From: Eisenbergiella tayi
GTDB lineage: Bacteria > Bacillota > Clostridia > Lachnospirales > Lachnospiraceae
DNA: 64,000 bases
Assembly: GCF_001881565.1 (NCBI RefSeq)
Contig: NZ_MPDJ01000007.1
Span: 62,001-126,000, forward strand
Direction of reading: 5' to 3'
The notes beneath the pieces were generated by a model. It saw only the letters and a list, made by a program, of their open reading frames with translations, made no database searches and was not told the DNA's origin. Below, piece by piece: positions 8,570-17,130 of this stretch (position 1 is its first letter; each line of letters starts with the position of its first letter). Both the position numbers and the translations under genes were made by a program.

Positions 8570-8597
8570 GCGTTTCTTGAGAATTGTCATATATACT
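8566..8597 (+). promoter_or_regulatory. Direct-repeat activator box and -10 for the ABC transporter operon
   Basis: TTGAGC (8566-8571), five bases, TTGAGA (8577-8582), nine bases, TATACT (8592-8597). Spacing matches the element at 6690-6721 exactly. It sits over the kinase stop codon and 32 bases before the transporter ATPase start. Confidence 0.72.
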
Positions 8598-8628
8598 CTC
8601 TTTATCAATCGATAAGGAGAGTTTTTTT

Positions 8629-9303
8629 ATGGACATTAAAGTAAATGAAATCACAAAAGTTTATGGCATGGCTGAGAACCGGGTGACAGCGCTGAAGCCT
8701 GCAAGCATGGAGATACACAAGGGAGACTTTATCTCCATCATGGGCCCGTCAGGCAGCGGGAAAAGCACTCTCCTGCACATCATAAGCGGTCTGGATTCTC
8801 CCACTGCCGGGACGGTAACCTATGACAAAACCGATATCCATCATGGATCGGATAAAGAGCTTTCCGCCTTCCGCCGCCGGAAAATCGGATTTGTATTCCA
8901 ACAGTTCCACCTGCTTCCCGTTCTGACGGCAAGAGAAAATATCTTAATGCCTCTATTGCTGGACAAGGTGCACCCGGATGAAGGACACCTCATGCAGATT
9001 GCCGGATTTCTGGGGCTTCAGGACCGTCTGTCCCATCTTCCTCACGAGCTCTCCGGAGGCCAGCAGCAGCGTGTTGCCATCGCGCGAGCCCTGATCGCCG
9101 ATCCGGAGGTCATTTTTGCTGATGAGCCCACAGGAAATCTGGACAGCAAAAGCGGCGGTGAAGTGATGGAAATGCTTTGCGAGATTCAGAAGAAACTGGA
9201 CAAAACCCTTATCGTCATCACTCACGACAAACAGCTGGCAGGAATGGCCCAGCGCCGATTTACTATTGTTGACGGCAAACTCAGAGAGGAGGCGGAATCA
9301 TGA
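8629..9303 (+). CDS. ABC transporter ATP-binding protein (MacB/FtsE type)
   Basis: The 224-residue ATPase has Walker A GPSGSGKST, Q-loop FVFQQFHLLP, signature LSGGQQQR, Walker B VIFADEP and H-loop ITHD. It matches the lipoprotein/peptide exporter group (LolD, MacB, BceA). ATG 8629 is preceded by AAGGAGAG (8613-8620); an in-frame ATG at 8584 would overlap the regulator box and lacks a ribosome site. It overlaps the permease gene by four bases (ATGA), so the two are co-translated. Confidence 0.95.
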   Translation: MDIKVNEITKVYGMAENRVTALKPASMEIHKGDFISIMGPSGSGKSTLLHIISGLDSPTAGTVTYDKTDIHHGSDKELSAFRRRKIGFVFQQFHLLPVLTARENILMPLLLDKVHPDEGHLMQIAGFLGLQDRLSHLPHELSGGQQQRVAIARALIADPEVIFADEPTGNLDSKSGGEVMEMLCEIQKKLDKTLIVITHDKQLAGMAQRRFTIVDGKLREEAES

Positions 9304-11780
9304 AATCTTATCTCTCCCTTGCATGGAAACAGCTGAAGGCGGAAAAAATCACTTCGCTGCTTATTTTATCCGCCCTTATCCTTTCCACAGTCACTGCCAC
9401 CGCCGCAGGAGCATCCATTGGTATATTACAGTCCATGCGGGTACGACAGGCTGAGGGCCTGAACGGAAACCGCTATGCCACCTTCCATCAGCTGACCGAA
9501 GAGCAGATGCTGTGCCTGTCTGAAGATTCCCGCCTCGCCGATGTGGGAAGCATCCTTCAGCTCGGCAATACCCGGCTTGGAAGCAGCAGCCTTACCCTCT
9601 TTTTACGGGAATACCGCGGAAATGCCCTGGCTGCCTATCCCTCCATCGGCAGAGTTAAAGAAGGGCGCCTCCCTTCCCGCGCCGGAGAAATCGCCCTTTC
9701 CGAGGATGTACTGCAGTATCTTGGAGCCGGGAAAAAGCCGGGGGACACCCTCACCCTGTCTTTATCCGTCAGTCTGAAAACAGATGATCAGCCGCCCTAT
9801 AAATACACACATAACTTCACATTAACAGGCATCCTGGAAAATGATTATCTTGGCTATACAACAGGCACTATGACAGCCCTGGCCGGAGAAGGCAGCGCAG
9901 CCGCCCTTCTTCCGGAACGTTATCTTTTGTACTCCACCGACTTTAAAACCAAAAGTACCGGGGACTTCCAGTCCACCATCGATGATTTGGCATCTCAGCT
10001 TTCTTTGGATAAGGACAACATCCAGTACAACTGGGTACTACTTGATGCCCTTGGCATCGATTATGCCGAAAAAGGAAGCTCCGATACAGGAAACGGCTTT
10101 CCCTTTATGGCTGCAGCCTGCATTTTGACAGGGGGCCTTGTCCTTCTTGCCGCAGGGCTTGTGATTTATAATATCCTGAAGGTTTCCGTCGCAAAGAGGA
10201 TTCAGGATTACGGAACTCTCCGGGCCATGGGAAGCGAACGGGGACAGCTTTATAGACTGGTAACCCTCCAGCTGCTGATTCTCTTTGTCATCGGGCTGCC
10301 GCCGGGAGTTCTTGCAGGTTCGCTTTCCGCAAAGGGAATCCTTATCGCAGCTTCCGGCCTTCTCAATCCCAGCCTGTTCCTGGCCGAAAGCACGCAGGAA
10401 TTGAATACAGCCATTTCCGGCAGCAGTACAGGAATGCTGTTTCCTATCCTGGCAGGCGTTGGAATCACCCTCCTCTTTTCCCTCATCGCCGCTTTTCCGG
10501 CCGCCCGGTATGCTTCCCTTGTTTCTCCGGTAGAAGCTATGTCCGGTGATGCGGTAAAAGTAAGAAGGCCCCGCCGGAAGTCCGGTAAGATCCGCTGTTT
10601 TGAAGCCTTTTATGCCAGACTGAACATAACACGCAGCCGGGGACGTTCCCTGATTACCATTCTTTCCATAATAATGAGCATCACTGTATACGTCGCCCTT
10701 CAAAGCTTCAGCGGATTGCTGGATACAAGCCGGGCAGTACAGGAAATGCATACGGGAGATTACGCAGTGACGAATGAAACAGGCGGGATCCTGCCGGAAG
10801 CGGTGACGGAACTGAAAAAAAGAGACGAAGTAAAGGAATTATATACAACTAAGCTGTCCATATATACCTGGAACAAAGACGGAAGCTTTCCTCTCCCGCT
10901 TGATTTCCCCCTGCAGTCCTGGGAAACCTTTCAGATTGCAGGAATTGATGACAGCCGTCTGGAGGAATTCCTGTCCGGCCTCTCTGACCAGGCCGCGGAA
11001 GAGGTGAAAAACGGCACAGCCTGTCTGATACACAACCCGATACCGTTCTCCTTTGAAGGGCAGACCGCCGAATCAACACAATTTCAGCCCGGAGATGCAC
11101 TCACCGTCAATGGAAAGAGCCTGCATGCCGCCGGCATCATAAGCTCTCCCGTCACCATCAATAACGACGGATATATAAACGGTGTACAAATCATTGTTCC
11201 CGATTCCGTTTATGATACCCTCACCGGGAAAAACCACTATTCTGAAATATACCCGGTTCTGCAGAATGAAGAAGACTTCGATACTTTTGAAGCCTGGCTG
11301 GAACAATGGTGTAGTTCCAATCCGGGAACCCATTGGCTGTCCTACCGTCAATCGGACTCCCAGCTGGCAGAAAGCTTCCAACAGCTTAACTTCCTCTGCT
11401 GGGGCCTGATTTTATTCATCGGCCTGATCGGTCTGCTGAACATCATAAATACCGTATATACGAACATCCATACCCGCACAAAGGAAATCGGGGTACAGCG
11501 GGCAATTGGGATGAGCGTCCGGAGCCTGTATCAGACCTTTCTCTGGGAAGGGGCTTACTATGGCCTGATTGCCTCCGGAATCGGAGCAATAACCGGCTGG
11601 CTGTGCACCTCTTTTGTAAATGCAGCAGCCGTCGGAGCCTGGCAGCTTTCCTCTTTTCCTCTCCTTCCTGTACTGCAGGCCGCCCTGGTTTCCGTCCTCG
11701 CCTGTCTTCTTTCCACCGCAGTTCCGCTGCGTTCCATAGCCAAAATGGATATCGTGGGTACAATTGAGGCAATTGAATAA
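9300..11780 (+). CDS. FtsX-type ABC transporter permease
   Basis: The 826-residue permease contains an N-terminal helix (about 17-40) and a large extracellular region. It continues with a first FtsX domain with three helices (about 265-420), a second N-terminal-type helix near 450 (ITILSIIMSITVYVALQSF), a second extracellular domain, and a C-terminal FtsX domain (LILFIGLIGLLNIINTVYTN.. to the end). This two-FtsX-domain layout fits exporters of antimicrobial peptides, lipoproteins or bacteriocins. Partner ATPase and two-component genes lie directly upstream. The substrate is unknown. Confidence 0.92.
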   Translation: MKSYLSLAWKQLKAEKITSLLILSALILSTVTATAAGASIGILQSMRVRQAEGLNGNRYATFHQLTEEQMLCLSEDSRLADVGSILQLGNTRLGSSSLTLFLREYRGNALAAYPSIGRVKEGRLPSRAGEIALSEDVLQYLGAGKKPGDTLTLSLSVSLKTDDQPPYKYTHNFTLTGILENDYLGYTTGTMTALAGEGSAAALLPERYLLYSTDFKTKSTGDFQSTIDDLASQLSLDKDNIQYNWVLLDALGIDYAEKGSSDTGNGFPFMAAACILTGGLVLLAAGLVIYNILKVSVAKRIQDYGTLRAMGSERGQLYRLVTLQLLILFVIGLPPGVLAGSLSAKGILIAASGLLNPSLFLAESTQELNTAISGSSTGMLFPILAGVGITLLFSLIAAFPAARYASLVSPVEAMSGDAVKVRRPRRKSGKIRCFEAFYARLNITRSRGRSLITILSIIMSITVYVALQSFSGLLDTSRAVQEMHTGDYAVTNETGGILPEAVTELKKRDEVKELYTTKLSIYTWNKDGSFPLPLDFPLQSWETFQIAGIDDSRLEEFLSGLSDQAAEEVKNGTACLIHNPIPFSFEGQTAESTQFQPGDALTVNGKSLHAAGIISSPVTINNDGYINGVQIIVPDSVYDTLTGKNHYSEIYPVLQNEEDFDTFEAWLEQWCSSNPGTHWLSYRQSDSQLAESFQQLNFLCWGLILFIGLIGLLNIINTVYTNIHTRTKEIGVQRAIGMSVRSLYQTFLWEGAYYGLIASGIGAITGWLCTSFVNAAAVGAWQLSSFPLLPVLQAALVSVLACLLSTAVPLRSIAKMDIVGTIEAIE

Positions 11781-11787
11781 AAGTACA

Positions 11788-13530
11788 TTATTTAGCCGCC
11801 CAGCTGTCGGCGGCCTTGGCATCCGCTACACAGGGAACTGAGGTCAGGATATCCGCTCCCGCCCTTTCCATAACCGTTTTCAGGCACAGGGCGGCTTCCT
11901 CTCCGTCCTCGCGGGGCACCTCCAGAAGGATTTCATCATGGACAATCCCCACCAGCTTCCAGTCCTTCTCCTTTGTTTCATGATACAAAAGCCCGAGGGC
12001 CTTCTTCAGGATATCTGCCGCCGTACCCTGTACCGGAGTGTTTGCCAGCTCCGATACCCCGGAACGTGGTGAAAACAAAAATTTGCGCCCCGTCAGGGTA
12101 CGGCCCTCCGTAAAATGACCGGCTTTCAGATCATGATGCCACCAGCCTATTCCCGCATAAGCCCTGAAAAAACTGTCCCTGAATTTCACAGCTTCGTCCA
12201 GTGTCATGTCCACACCATAGGACTGCGCCGCATATTGCTGTAGCCCGGCCGCACCCATTCCGAAAATCAGGCCGAAATTCACCGCTTTTGCCGCCTGTCT
12301 CTGAGAGGCGCTCACTTTTTCCGGAGCCGTATCGGAAATCAGGGAAGCTGTCAGTCTGTGCAGATCCTCCCCTTTTGAATAGGCGCTTTTCATTCTCACA
12401 TCCCCTGAAATCTGGGCCGCTACCCTCAGTTCTATCTGGGAATAATCGGCAAGGACAAGAATCCGTCCTTCAGGAGCCCTGAAGCAGCTGCGGAAACGTG
12501 TTTCCCTTGGTATCTGCTGTATATTCGGGCCCCAGCAGCACATTCTTCCGCTGTATGCTCCAATCTGCCCATACTTCGGATGAAGCCTTCCCGTCACCGG
12601 ATGGATCTGGGCAGGCAGGGGATGAAGGAAACCGGAAAGCAGCTTGGAGTATTTGCGGTAATCACTGAGCGCCTTTACCAAAGGGTTATTATGATAAGGC
12701 GCAAGACTGTAACGTGAAGTGGAAGACACGGAAATCCCGTTTTTCTTCAGCAGCTTCAGAACATAGGAATTACTGTCAAAGTTTACATCCAGGGCTTCCT
12801 CCCCTCCCCACAGCGTCAGCTGGTAGGAAGGTTCCCCGCTGTAAGCATACAGCGCCTGAAGTGAGCGCTCATATTGGCTCTGTATATCCGCACACAGCCT
12901 TTCCCACTGTTCCAAATCCAGAGAAATTCCGTCATATTCCGCGCGTGCCAGAGCCGGCACACAGGCGAATTCAATATCAGCGATCCTCTCCAGCCCGTTC
13001 TCTCTGAGCTGTTCCTTCAGACATTTCCAAAGCTGCAGCAAAATACGGGAATCCAGGGCTGCATAATCCAACTGGGTATCGGTTAAGGCTCCGCTCCAGT
13101 CACCCGTCTGCTCCGTTTTATCCAGCTCTGTCCCGAGATAATGGGATGACACCGCCGCAAGGCTCACCTTACGGGGCCCTCCGCAGGGCCGCAGCAATTC
13201 CGCAGCCAGCATGGTATCCAGGATATTTTCTGGAAGAATTCCTTCTTTTCTCAAAAACTGCAGATCAAATTTGGCATTATGGAATATTTTCCCCGCCTCC
13301 CCCTCCAGGATTTCCCGGAGACACTCTGTTCCCCGGGAATCCTTCAAAAAAGAAAAACAATCAATTAATAATACTGGCATTCCCTCTGCTCCGATCTGCA
13401 CCAGCCGAAGCCGGTCCTTATGCGCATCAAGGCCTGTGGTTTCCGTATCTACAGCCAGAACCTTGGCTTCTTTGAGCTTTTTCAGATATGGAATAACCTG
13501 CTCCGGCGTTCGAATCACTGTATACTCCAT
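11788..13530 (-). CDS. Family A DNA polymerase with 3'-5' exonuclease but no 5' nuclease domain
   Basis: The 580-residue protein begins directly with a DnaQ-like/Klenow exonuclease domain (DTETTGL near 24-30, FHNAKFDLQFL, QLDYAALDSRIL near 170). A full family A polymerase follows: motif A ADYSQIELRVAAQ, motif B RQAAKAVNFGLIFGMG and motif C VHDEILLEVP. It resembles a Klenow fragment. Cellular PolA in Firmicutes is usually near 880 residues with a 5' nuclease domain, so this is probably a second, repair or phage-like polymerase. In motif B the tyrosine normally seen after LI/VL (..LIYGMS) is phenylalanine. It is convergent with the permease gene, 7 bases away, with no visible terminator. Confidence 0.93.
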   Translation of the reverse strand: MEYTVIRTPEQVIPYLKKLKEAKVLAVDTETTGLDAHKDRLRLVQIGAEGMPVLLIDCFSFLKDSRGTECLREILEGEAGKIFHNAKFDLQFLRKEGILPENILDTMLAAELLRPCGGPRKVSLAAVSSHYLGTELDKTEQTGDWSGALTDTQLDYAALDSRILLQLWKCLKEQLRENGLERIADIEFACVPALARAEYDGISLDLEQWERLCADIQSQYERSLQALYAYSGEPSYQLTLWGGEEALDVNFDSNSYVLKLLKKNGISVSSTSRYSLAPYHNNPLVKALSDYRKYSKLLSGFLHPLPAQIHPVTGRLHPKYGQIGAYSGRMCCWGPNIQQIPRETRFRSCFRAPEGRILVLADYSQIELRVAAQISGDVRMKSAYSKGEDLHRLTASLISDTAPEKVSASQRQAAKAVNFGLIFGMGAAGLQQYAAQSYGVDMTLDEAVKFRDSFFRAYAGIGWWHHDLKAGHFTEGRTLTGRKFLFSPRSGVSELANTPVQGTAADILKKALGLLYHETKEKDWKLVGIVHDEILLEVPREDGEEAALCLKTVMERAGADILTSVPCVADAKAADSWAAK

Positions 13531-13562
13531 GGCCTCCCCTTTCCTGTTTCTTATCTCTCTTC

Positions 13563-13591
13563 ATTATAACAGCCTTGACAGATGCCGGCAA
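13563..13591 (-). promoter_or_regulatory. Promoter of the stand-alone DNA polymerase
   Basis: On the minus strand TTGCCG (plus 13586-13591) and TATAAT (plus 13563-13568) are 17 bases apart, 32 bases upstream of the start codon. The remaining bases 13592-13745 are AT-rich and hold nothing else I can identify. Confidence 0.65.
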
Positions 13592-13745
13592 CTATAATCA
13601 CAAACATATGTTCTGTCATTTGTTTTTAAGAAAGGAGCAAATACCATTATATATAAATTGAGTAATTCAAACCATATCAATTTACACTTTGAAGAAAGCT
13701 TTAAAATCAGAAACACCCATATACTAAATAGAAATATCCAATAAT

Positions 13746-14522
13746 TTACATATTTTCAGCCCAAAAATGTGCATCTACCATTTTTTTATTCATAAAGCCC
13801 AGCTTCTCGGCAAGAACAATGGATTCAGCTCTAAAAGGCCAGCATGACCACGATGGTTTTAACCCTTTCTTAAGGCACTCTAGTATAAATGAATGTGCGC
13901 ATATAGTTGCCATCCCCTTGTTCCTGTAATTTTCATGAGTAAAAATATCAATTTCTGCTTCTCCTCCCCCGATAAATATCGAAACACATTGACTTATAAC
14001 CGTACTGCCTTTCATAATTCTACATCCCATTTGCCTGTGAGAATAACCGGTATTTTTTAAAACATTATACTCTCTTAGCTCCTCGTCCTTCATCATTGTT
14101 AATGAAAATTCTTCAGGTAATGCACGAACTTCTAAATTGAGAAATTTTTCTTGGCTAAAATCGAAAATGAATCTTTGGATTCGGATAACCCCCTCATCAG
14201 AAAATATTTTATCTAAGCACGTTCTCGTCTGCTCGTCAAAGGAAAATAACACCATTTCTTTTTCTGTCATAGCAGGAATAAGTTCACTAAATAAAAAAGA
14301 TTTCATTTCTAACATAAAATCCTCACTTGAATTTAGTGTATCATAGTATATAAAACCACCATCCGGCAATATAAATATGTTCTCTGGATTTTTCACATTA
14401 TCAACAAATACTTTTCCACCATTATTTTTTTCTATTACCGAATAGATTATAGGAATACTATGATCTATATTTTTAAAATTTTTAATAGCTGTTTCATATT
14501 CATTATTTTGTAAAAGCATCAT
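13746..14522 (-). CDS. GNAT family acetyltransferase (GNAT_acetyltran/ZmaR-like)
   Basis: The 258-residue protein has a poorly conserved N-terminal half and a C-terminal GNAT fold. The acetyl-CoA motif region HENYRNKGMATICAHSFI matches the R-x-x-G-x-A/G pattern, and it ends with a LGFMNKKMVDAHFW type of segment. This corresponds to the GNAT_acetyltran family seen in Firmicutes, which includes the zwittermicin self-resistance protein; substrates of most members are unknown. The gene is clearly richer in A and T than its neighbours and stands alone, so recent acquisition is plausible. Start: tandem ATG codons at 14522, with GGAGG about 10 bases upstream. Confidence 0.8.
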   Translation of the reverse strand: MMLLQNNEYETAIKNFKNIDHSIPIIYSVIEKNNGGKVFVDNVKNPENIFILPDGGFIYYDTLNSSEDFMLEMKSFLFSELIPAMTEKEMVLFSFDEQTRTCLDKIFSDEGVIRIQRFIFDFSQEKFLNLEVRALPEEFSLTMMKDEELREYNVLKNTGYSHRQMGCRIMKGSTVISQCVSIFIGGGEAEIDIFTHENYRNKGMATICAHSFILECLKKGLKPSWSCWPFRAESIVLAEKLGFMNKKMVDAHFWAENM

Positions 14523-14575
14523 TTCTTTAATACCTCCATAATTTTTCTTCCTATCATTAGTTATAAATACAACAT

Positions 14576-14605
14576 ATCATAGAAAGATTTATTTTTCATT
14601 AACAA
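14576..14605 (-). promoter_or_regulatory. Promoter of the GNAT gene
   Basis: On the minus strand TTGTTA (plus 14600-14605) and TATGAT (plus 14576-14581) are 18 bases apart. The rest of the divergent region up to 14801 is AT-rich; it contains a TATAAT at 14734-14739 that may serve the symporter gene, though no good -35 box accompanies it. I see no riboswitch. Confidence 0.55.
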
Positions 14606-14801
14606 TTTATCTCTCGACTGTATGTTTTAAAATTTCATCTCTCTTTCAGAATGGTTATACTCCTGCTCCTCAGACCAGCACAATTTACAATATAAACAGT
14701 TCTTTTTCCGTATTTAATCCGCTCTACTCTTCGTATAATAATAGAAAAGACGTTTTAATGCAGGCACAAACAATCTCAGGCATTACAAGGAGGGAGTACA
14801 T

Positions 14802-16343
14802 ATGGAACATCTGTTTCAGGCAATCAACAATATTTTCGACTTCGTCATCCCCGTTTCAGACTTCTTTTGGGATTTTCCCACCAATTTCAGCTGGTATGCA
14901 TCCATTCCTATCCTGGGAAATTTTTCCCTTGCGGTGATTCTTCTTATCGGATCAGGCATTTATTTCACCCTGAAAACAGGCTTTATCCAGGTAACTCATT
15001 TCGGTAAAGGCATACGGATACTGGCACAGAAAAAAAGAGATGAGATCGGTATCTCATCCCTGGCTGCTTTTTTCCTGAGTTCCGCCATGCGAGTGGGGCC
15101 GGGAAATATTCTCGGAGTAACGGGAGCCATTGCAGTCGGCGGGCCCGGCGCGTTGTTCTGGATGTGGGTTTCCGCTTTTTTCGGAATGGCTACCGCCTAT
15201 ACGGAGGCCGTACTGGCCCAGATTTTTAAAGAAAGGAAAAAGGATGAATTCGTAGGCGGGCTTCCTTTTTATGGGAAGGTTCTGCTGGGCAACAAGCTTT
15301 GGGCCGGGATCGCACTTTCCCTGATGTATATCATTTATGCCATGTGCTGTCTTCCCGCCCAGGGTTTTAACGTAGTCAGCTCCATCGGACAGATGGTGGA
15401 AATCACCACCGGCGCTTCCCTGGAGGACACTTCGGTATTTTACTATGTGGTAGCCCTGCTGCTCATCGCAGTGACGGCTTATATCGCATTCGGCGGAATC
15501 CGTAAAGTTACAAAAGTCACCGATAAGGTGGTTCCTGTGATGGCCGTTGTATATGTGGCTGTCGTTTTTGTACTGATACTTCTGAATCTGCATTCCGTTC
15601 CCTATTTTCTGGGGGCTGTATTCGGGGGAGCTTTTACCCCTCAGGCCATATTCGGCGGTGTGTTCGGAACCGTTCTTGTACAGGGCGTTAAGCGCGGGCT
15701 GATGTCCAACGAAGCCGGGCAGGGTACCATTACCATGGCGGCGGGCGCGGCGAATACCAATCATCCCTGCGAACAGGGGTGCGTCCAGTCAATCGGCGTA
15801 TTTCTGGATACCATGGTTATCTGTACGCTTACCGGTTTCGTGGTAGTCATGGCCCACGTTTGGACCGGCAGCGAAGCCGAAGCCTGGTTTGCTCTGGACA
15901 GACTTCCCAAATTCCTGGAGTCTGCCAAGGCGCTTACGCCGGGCACCGCCATGAATGCAGTCGTTGCATTTCTGCTCACCTTCTGCTTCTGTCTGTTCGC
16001 ATTCACCTGCTTAGTGGGAATGATTTCCTTCAGTGAAATTGCAGCTAACCGCATCAGCTCCCGGAAACGTGTTATTTACACGGTACGAATCATAGGGATT
16101 ATCATCATAGCCTTCGGCATCGCCTGTTCCCTTGCAGGCATTGAATTGGGGAACCTGTGGGCAATATCCGATTTGGGTAATATTTTAATCGTATTCGCCA
16201 ATGTTCCGCTCCTTTATCTGGGCGCTAAATATGTATTCAAGGCAACCTCACATTATAAAAAGAATGACGGAAGCGCCTTTGATTCCTCTGTTATCGGACA
16301 CAGCTGCCCTTATTGGGATGAGGAGGCCGATAAGCAGAGCTGA
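14802..16343 (+). CDS. AGCS family alanine/glycine:cation symporter
   Basis: The 513-residue transporter matches the AlsT/AgcS family: GSGIYFTLKTGFIQVTHF near the N-terminus, then SSAMRVGPGNILGVTGAIAVGGPGALFWMWV, FGMATAYTEAVLAQ, and RGLMSNEAGQGTITMAAGAA. It imports alanine or glycine with sodium (or protons) and has about 10-11 membrane helices. The usual SxxGTGNIxGV motif reads S-AMRVGPGNILGV here, a relatively common variant position. GGAGGG at 14791-14796 precedes ATG 14802. It is a single-gene unit closed by a hairpin at 16388. Confidence 0.93.
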   Translation: MEHLFQAINNIFDFVIPVSDFFWDFPTNFSWYASIPILGNFSLAVILLIGSGIYFTLKTGFIQVTHFGKGIRILAQKKRDEIGISSLAAFFLSSAMRVGPGNILGVTGAIAVGGPGALFWMWVSAFFGMATAYTEAVLAQIFKERKKDEFVGGLPFYGKVLLGNKLWAGIALSLMYIIYAMCCLPAQGFNVVSSIGQMVEITTGASLEDTSVFYYVVALLLIAVTAYIAFGGIRKVTKVTDKVVPVMAVVYVAVVFVLILLNLHSVPYFLGAVFGGAFTPQAIFGGVFGTVLVQGVKRGLMSNEAGQGTITMAAGAANTNHPCEQGCVQSIGVFLDTMVICTLTGFVVVMAHVWTGSEAEAWFALDRLPKFLESAKALTPGTAMNAVVAFLLTFCFCLFAFTCLVGMISFSEIAANRISSRKRVIYTVRIIGIIIIAFGIACSLAGIELGNLWAISDLGNILIVFANVPLLYLGAKYVFKATSHYKKNDGSAFDSSVIGHSCPYWDEEADKQS

Positions 16344-16387
16344 TTATTTACTAATTCTCATAATCTATAGATTCTGAAAGCTATCCG

Positions 16388-16442
16388 GGAAGGAACCTCT
16401 CATGTTATAAAAAAGACATGGGAGGCTCCTTCCTGATTTTTT
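16388..16442 (+). terminator. Intrinsic terminator of the symporter gene
   Basis: GGAAGGAACCTC (16388-16399) pairs with GGAGGCTCCTTCC-type bases (16421-16433) with minor mismatches, followed by GATTTTTTC. It is placed 45 bases after the symporter stop codon. Confidence 0.75.
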
Positions 16443-16630
16443 CTCCCTGAAAGCTTCCTGGAATCTTCAAAAACTCTGTTTTTTCTTTTTCGCTCTTCCC
16501 TGTGCAAATATTTATTGTATATAAAAGAATGAAATTAATATTTTTAATACATATTCCGAAACAATAAATATTATTAGCATATTGAAAGATAACTTCCATA
16601 TTTATAGTCTTTAGTAGGGAGGGCAAAACC

Positions 16631-16969
16631 ATGGATAATATTACAAAATTAGTAGGCACCAGGATCCGGGGATTCCGTAAAGAAAAGCGTTTAAGCCAGG
16701 AAGAGCTGGCAGAGAAATGCAGTCTTCACCCTACCTATATCGGGCAGCTGGAACGAGGCGAAAAGAACCCCACCATTGAAAGCGTCATGAAAATTGCAAA
16801 TGAGCTGGAAATACCCATCGATCAGCTTTTTGTCAACATCACCAGTTCCGGCGCAAAGGCTGTGGACTATATTCCGGACCGTATCATGTATCTCGTAGCT
16901 GAATTATCTCCGAAGGAGCAGCGGATTATTTATGATTTAATTATTCAGGCGCTCAAATTACGTAATTAA
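16631..16969 (+). CDS. XRE family HTH transcriptional regulator
   Basis: The 112-residue protein has a Cro/C1-type HTH at about 7-62 (VGTRIRGFRKEKRLSQEELA..LHPTYIGQLERGEKNPTIESVMKIANEL) and a short C-terminal region of about 45 residues with no recognised domain. TAGGGAGGGC at 16615-16624 precedes ATG 16631. It stands alone with a strong terminator on its 3' side. The target is unknown; the HTH closely resembles SinR/HipB-like regulators common in Lachnospiraceae. Confidence 0.85.
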   Translation: MDNITKLVGTRIRGFRKEKRLSQEELAEKCSLHPTYIGQLERGEKNPTIESVMKIANELEIPIDQLFVNITSSGAKAVDYIPDRIMYLVAELSPKEQRIIYDLIIQALKLRN

Positions 16970-16974
16970 ACACA

Positions 16975-17033
16975 AAAAAACCACAGGAAGCTTTCTGCGC
17001 CACCCCACGCGAAAGCAGATCCTGTGGTTTTTT
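16975..17033. terminator. Bidirectional intrinsic terminator
   Basis: A perfect 14-bp inverted repeat (16975-16988 and 17020-17033) starts with A6 and ends with T6, so it can stop transcription from the XRE gene and from the sugar operon on the opposite strand. An inner CTTTC/GAAAG pair extends the stem. Confidence 0.85.
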
Positions 17034-17130
17034 ATTTAACATACGGATGGCCCGCAGAGCGCGGCATCCGCTGTTTCATACGGACACCAATGCATCCGTT
17101 TTTGTACTTCAGAACTTAAACTGCATTTTT

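Noticed and set aside
13575..13598. Plus-strand TTGACA with TATAAT near 13592
   Set aside because: The spacing is only 12 bases, so it is unlikely to be a promoter; the minus-strand promoter there is well spaced.
14606..14801. Glycine or other riboswitch before the symporter
   Set aside because: No conserved aptamer bases or suitable helices are visible.
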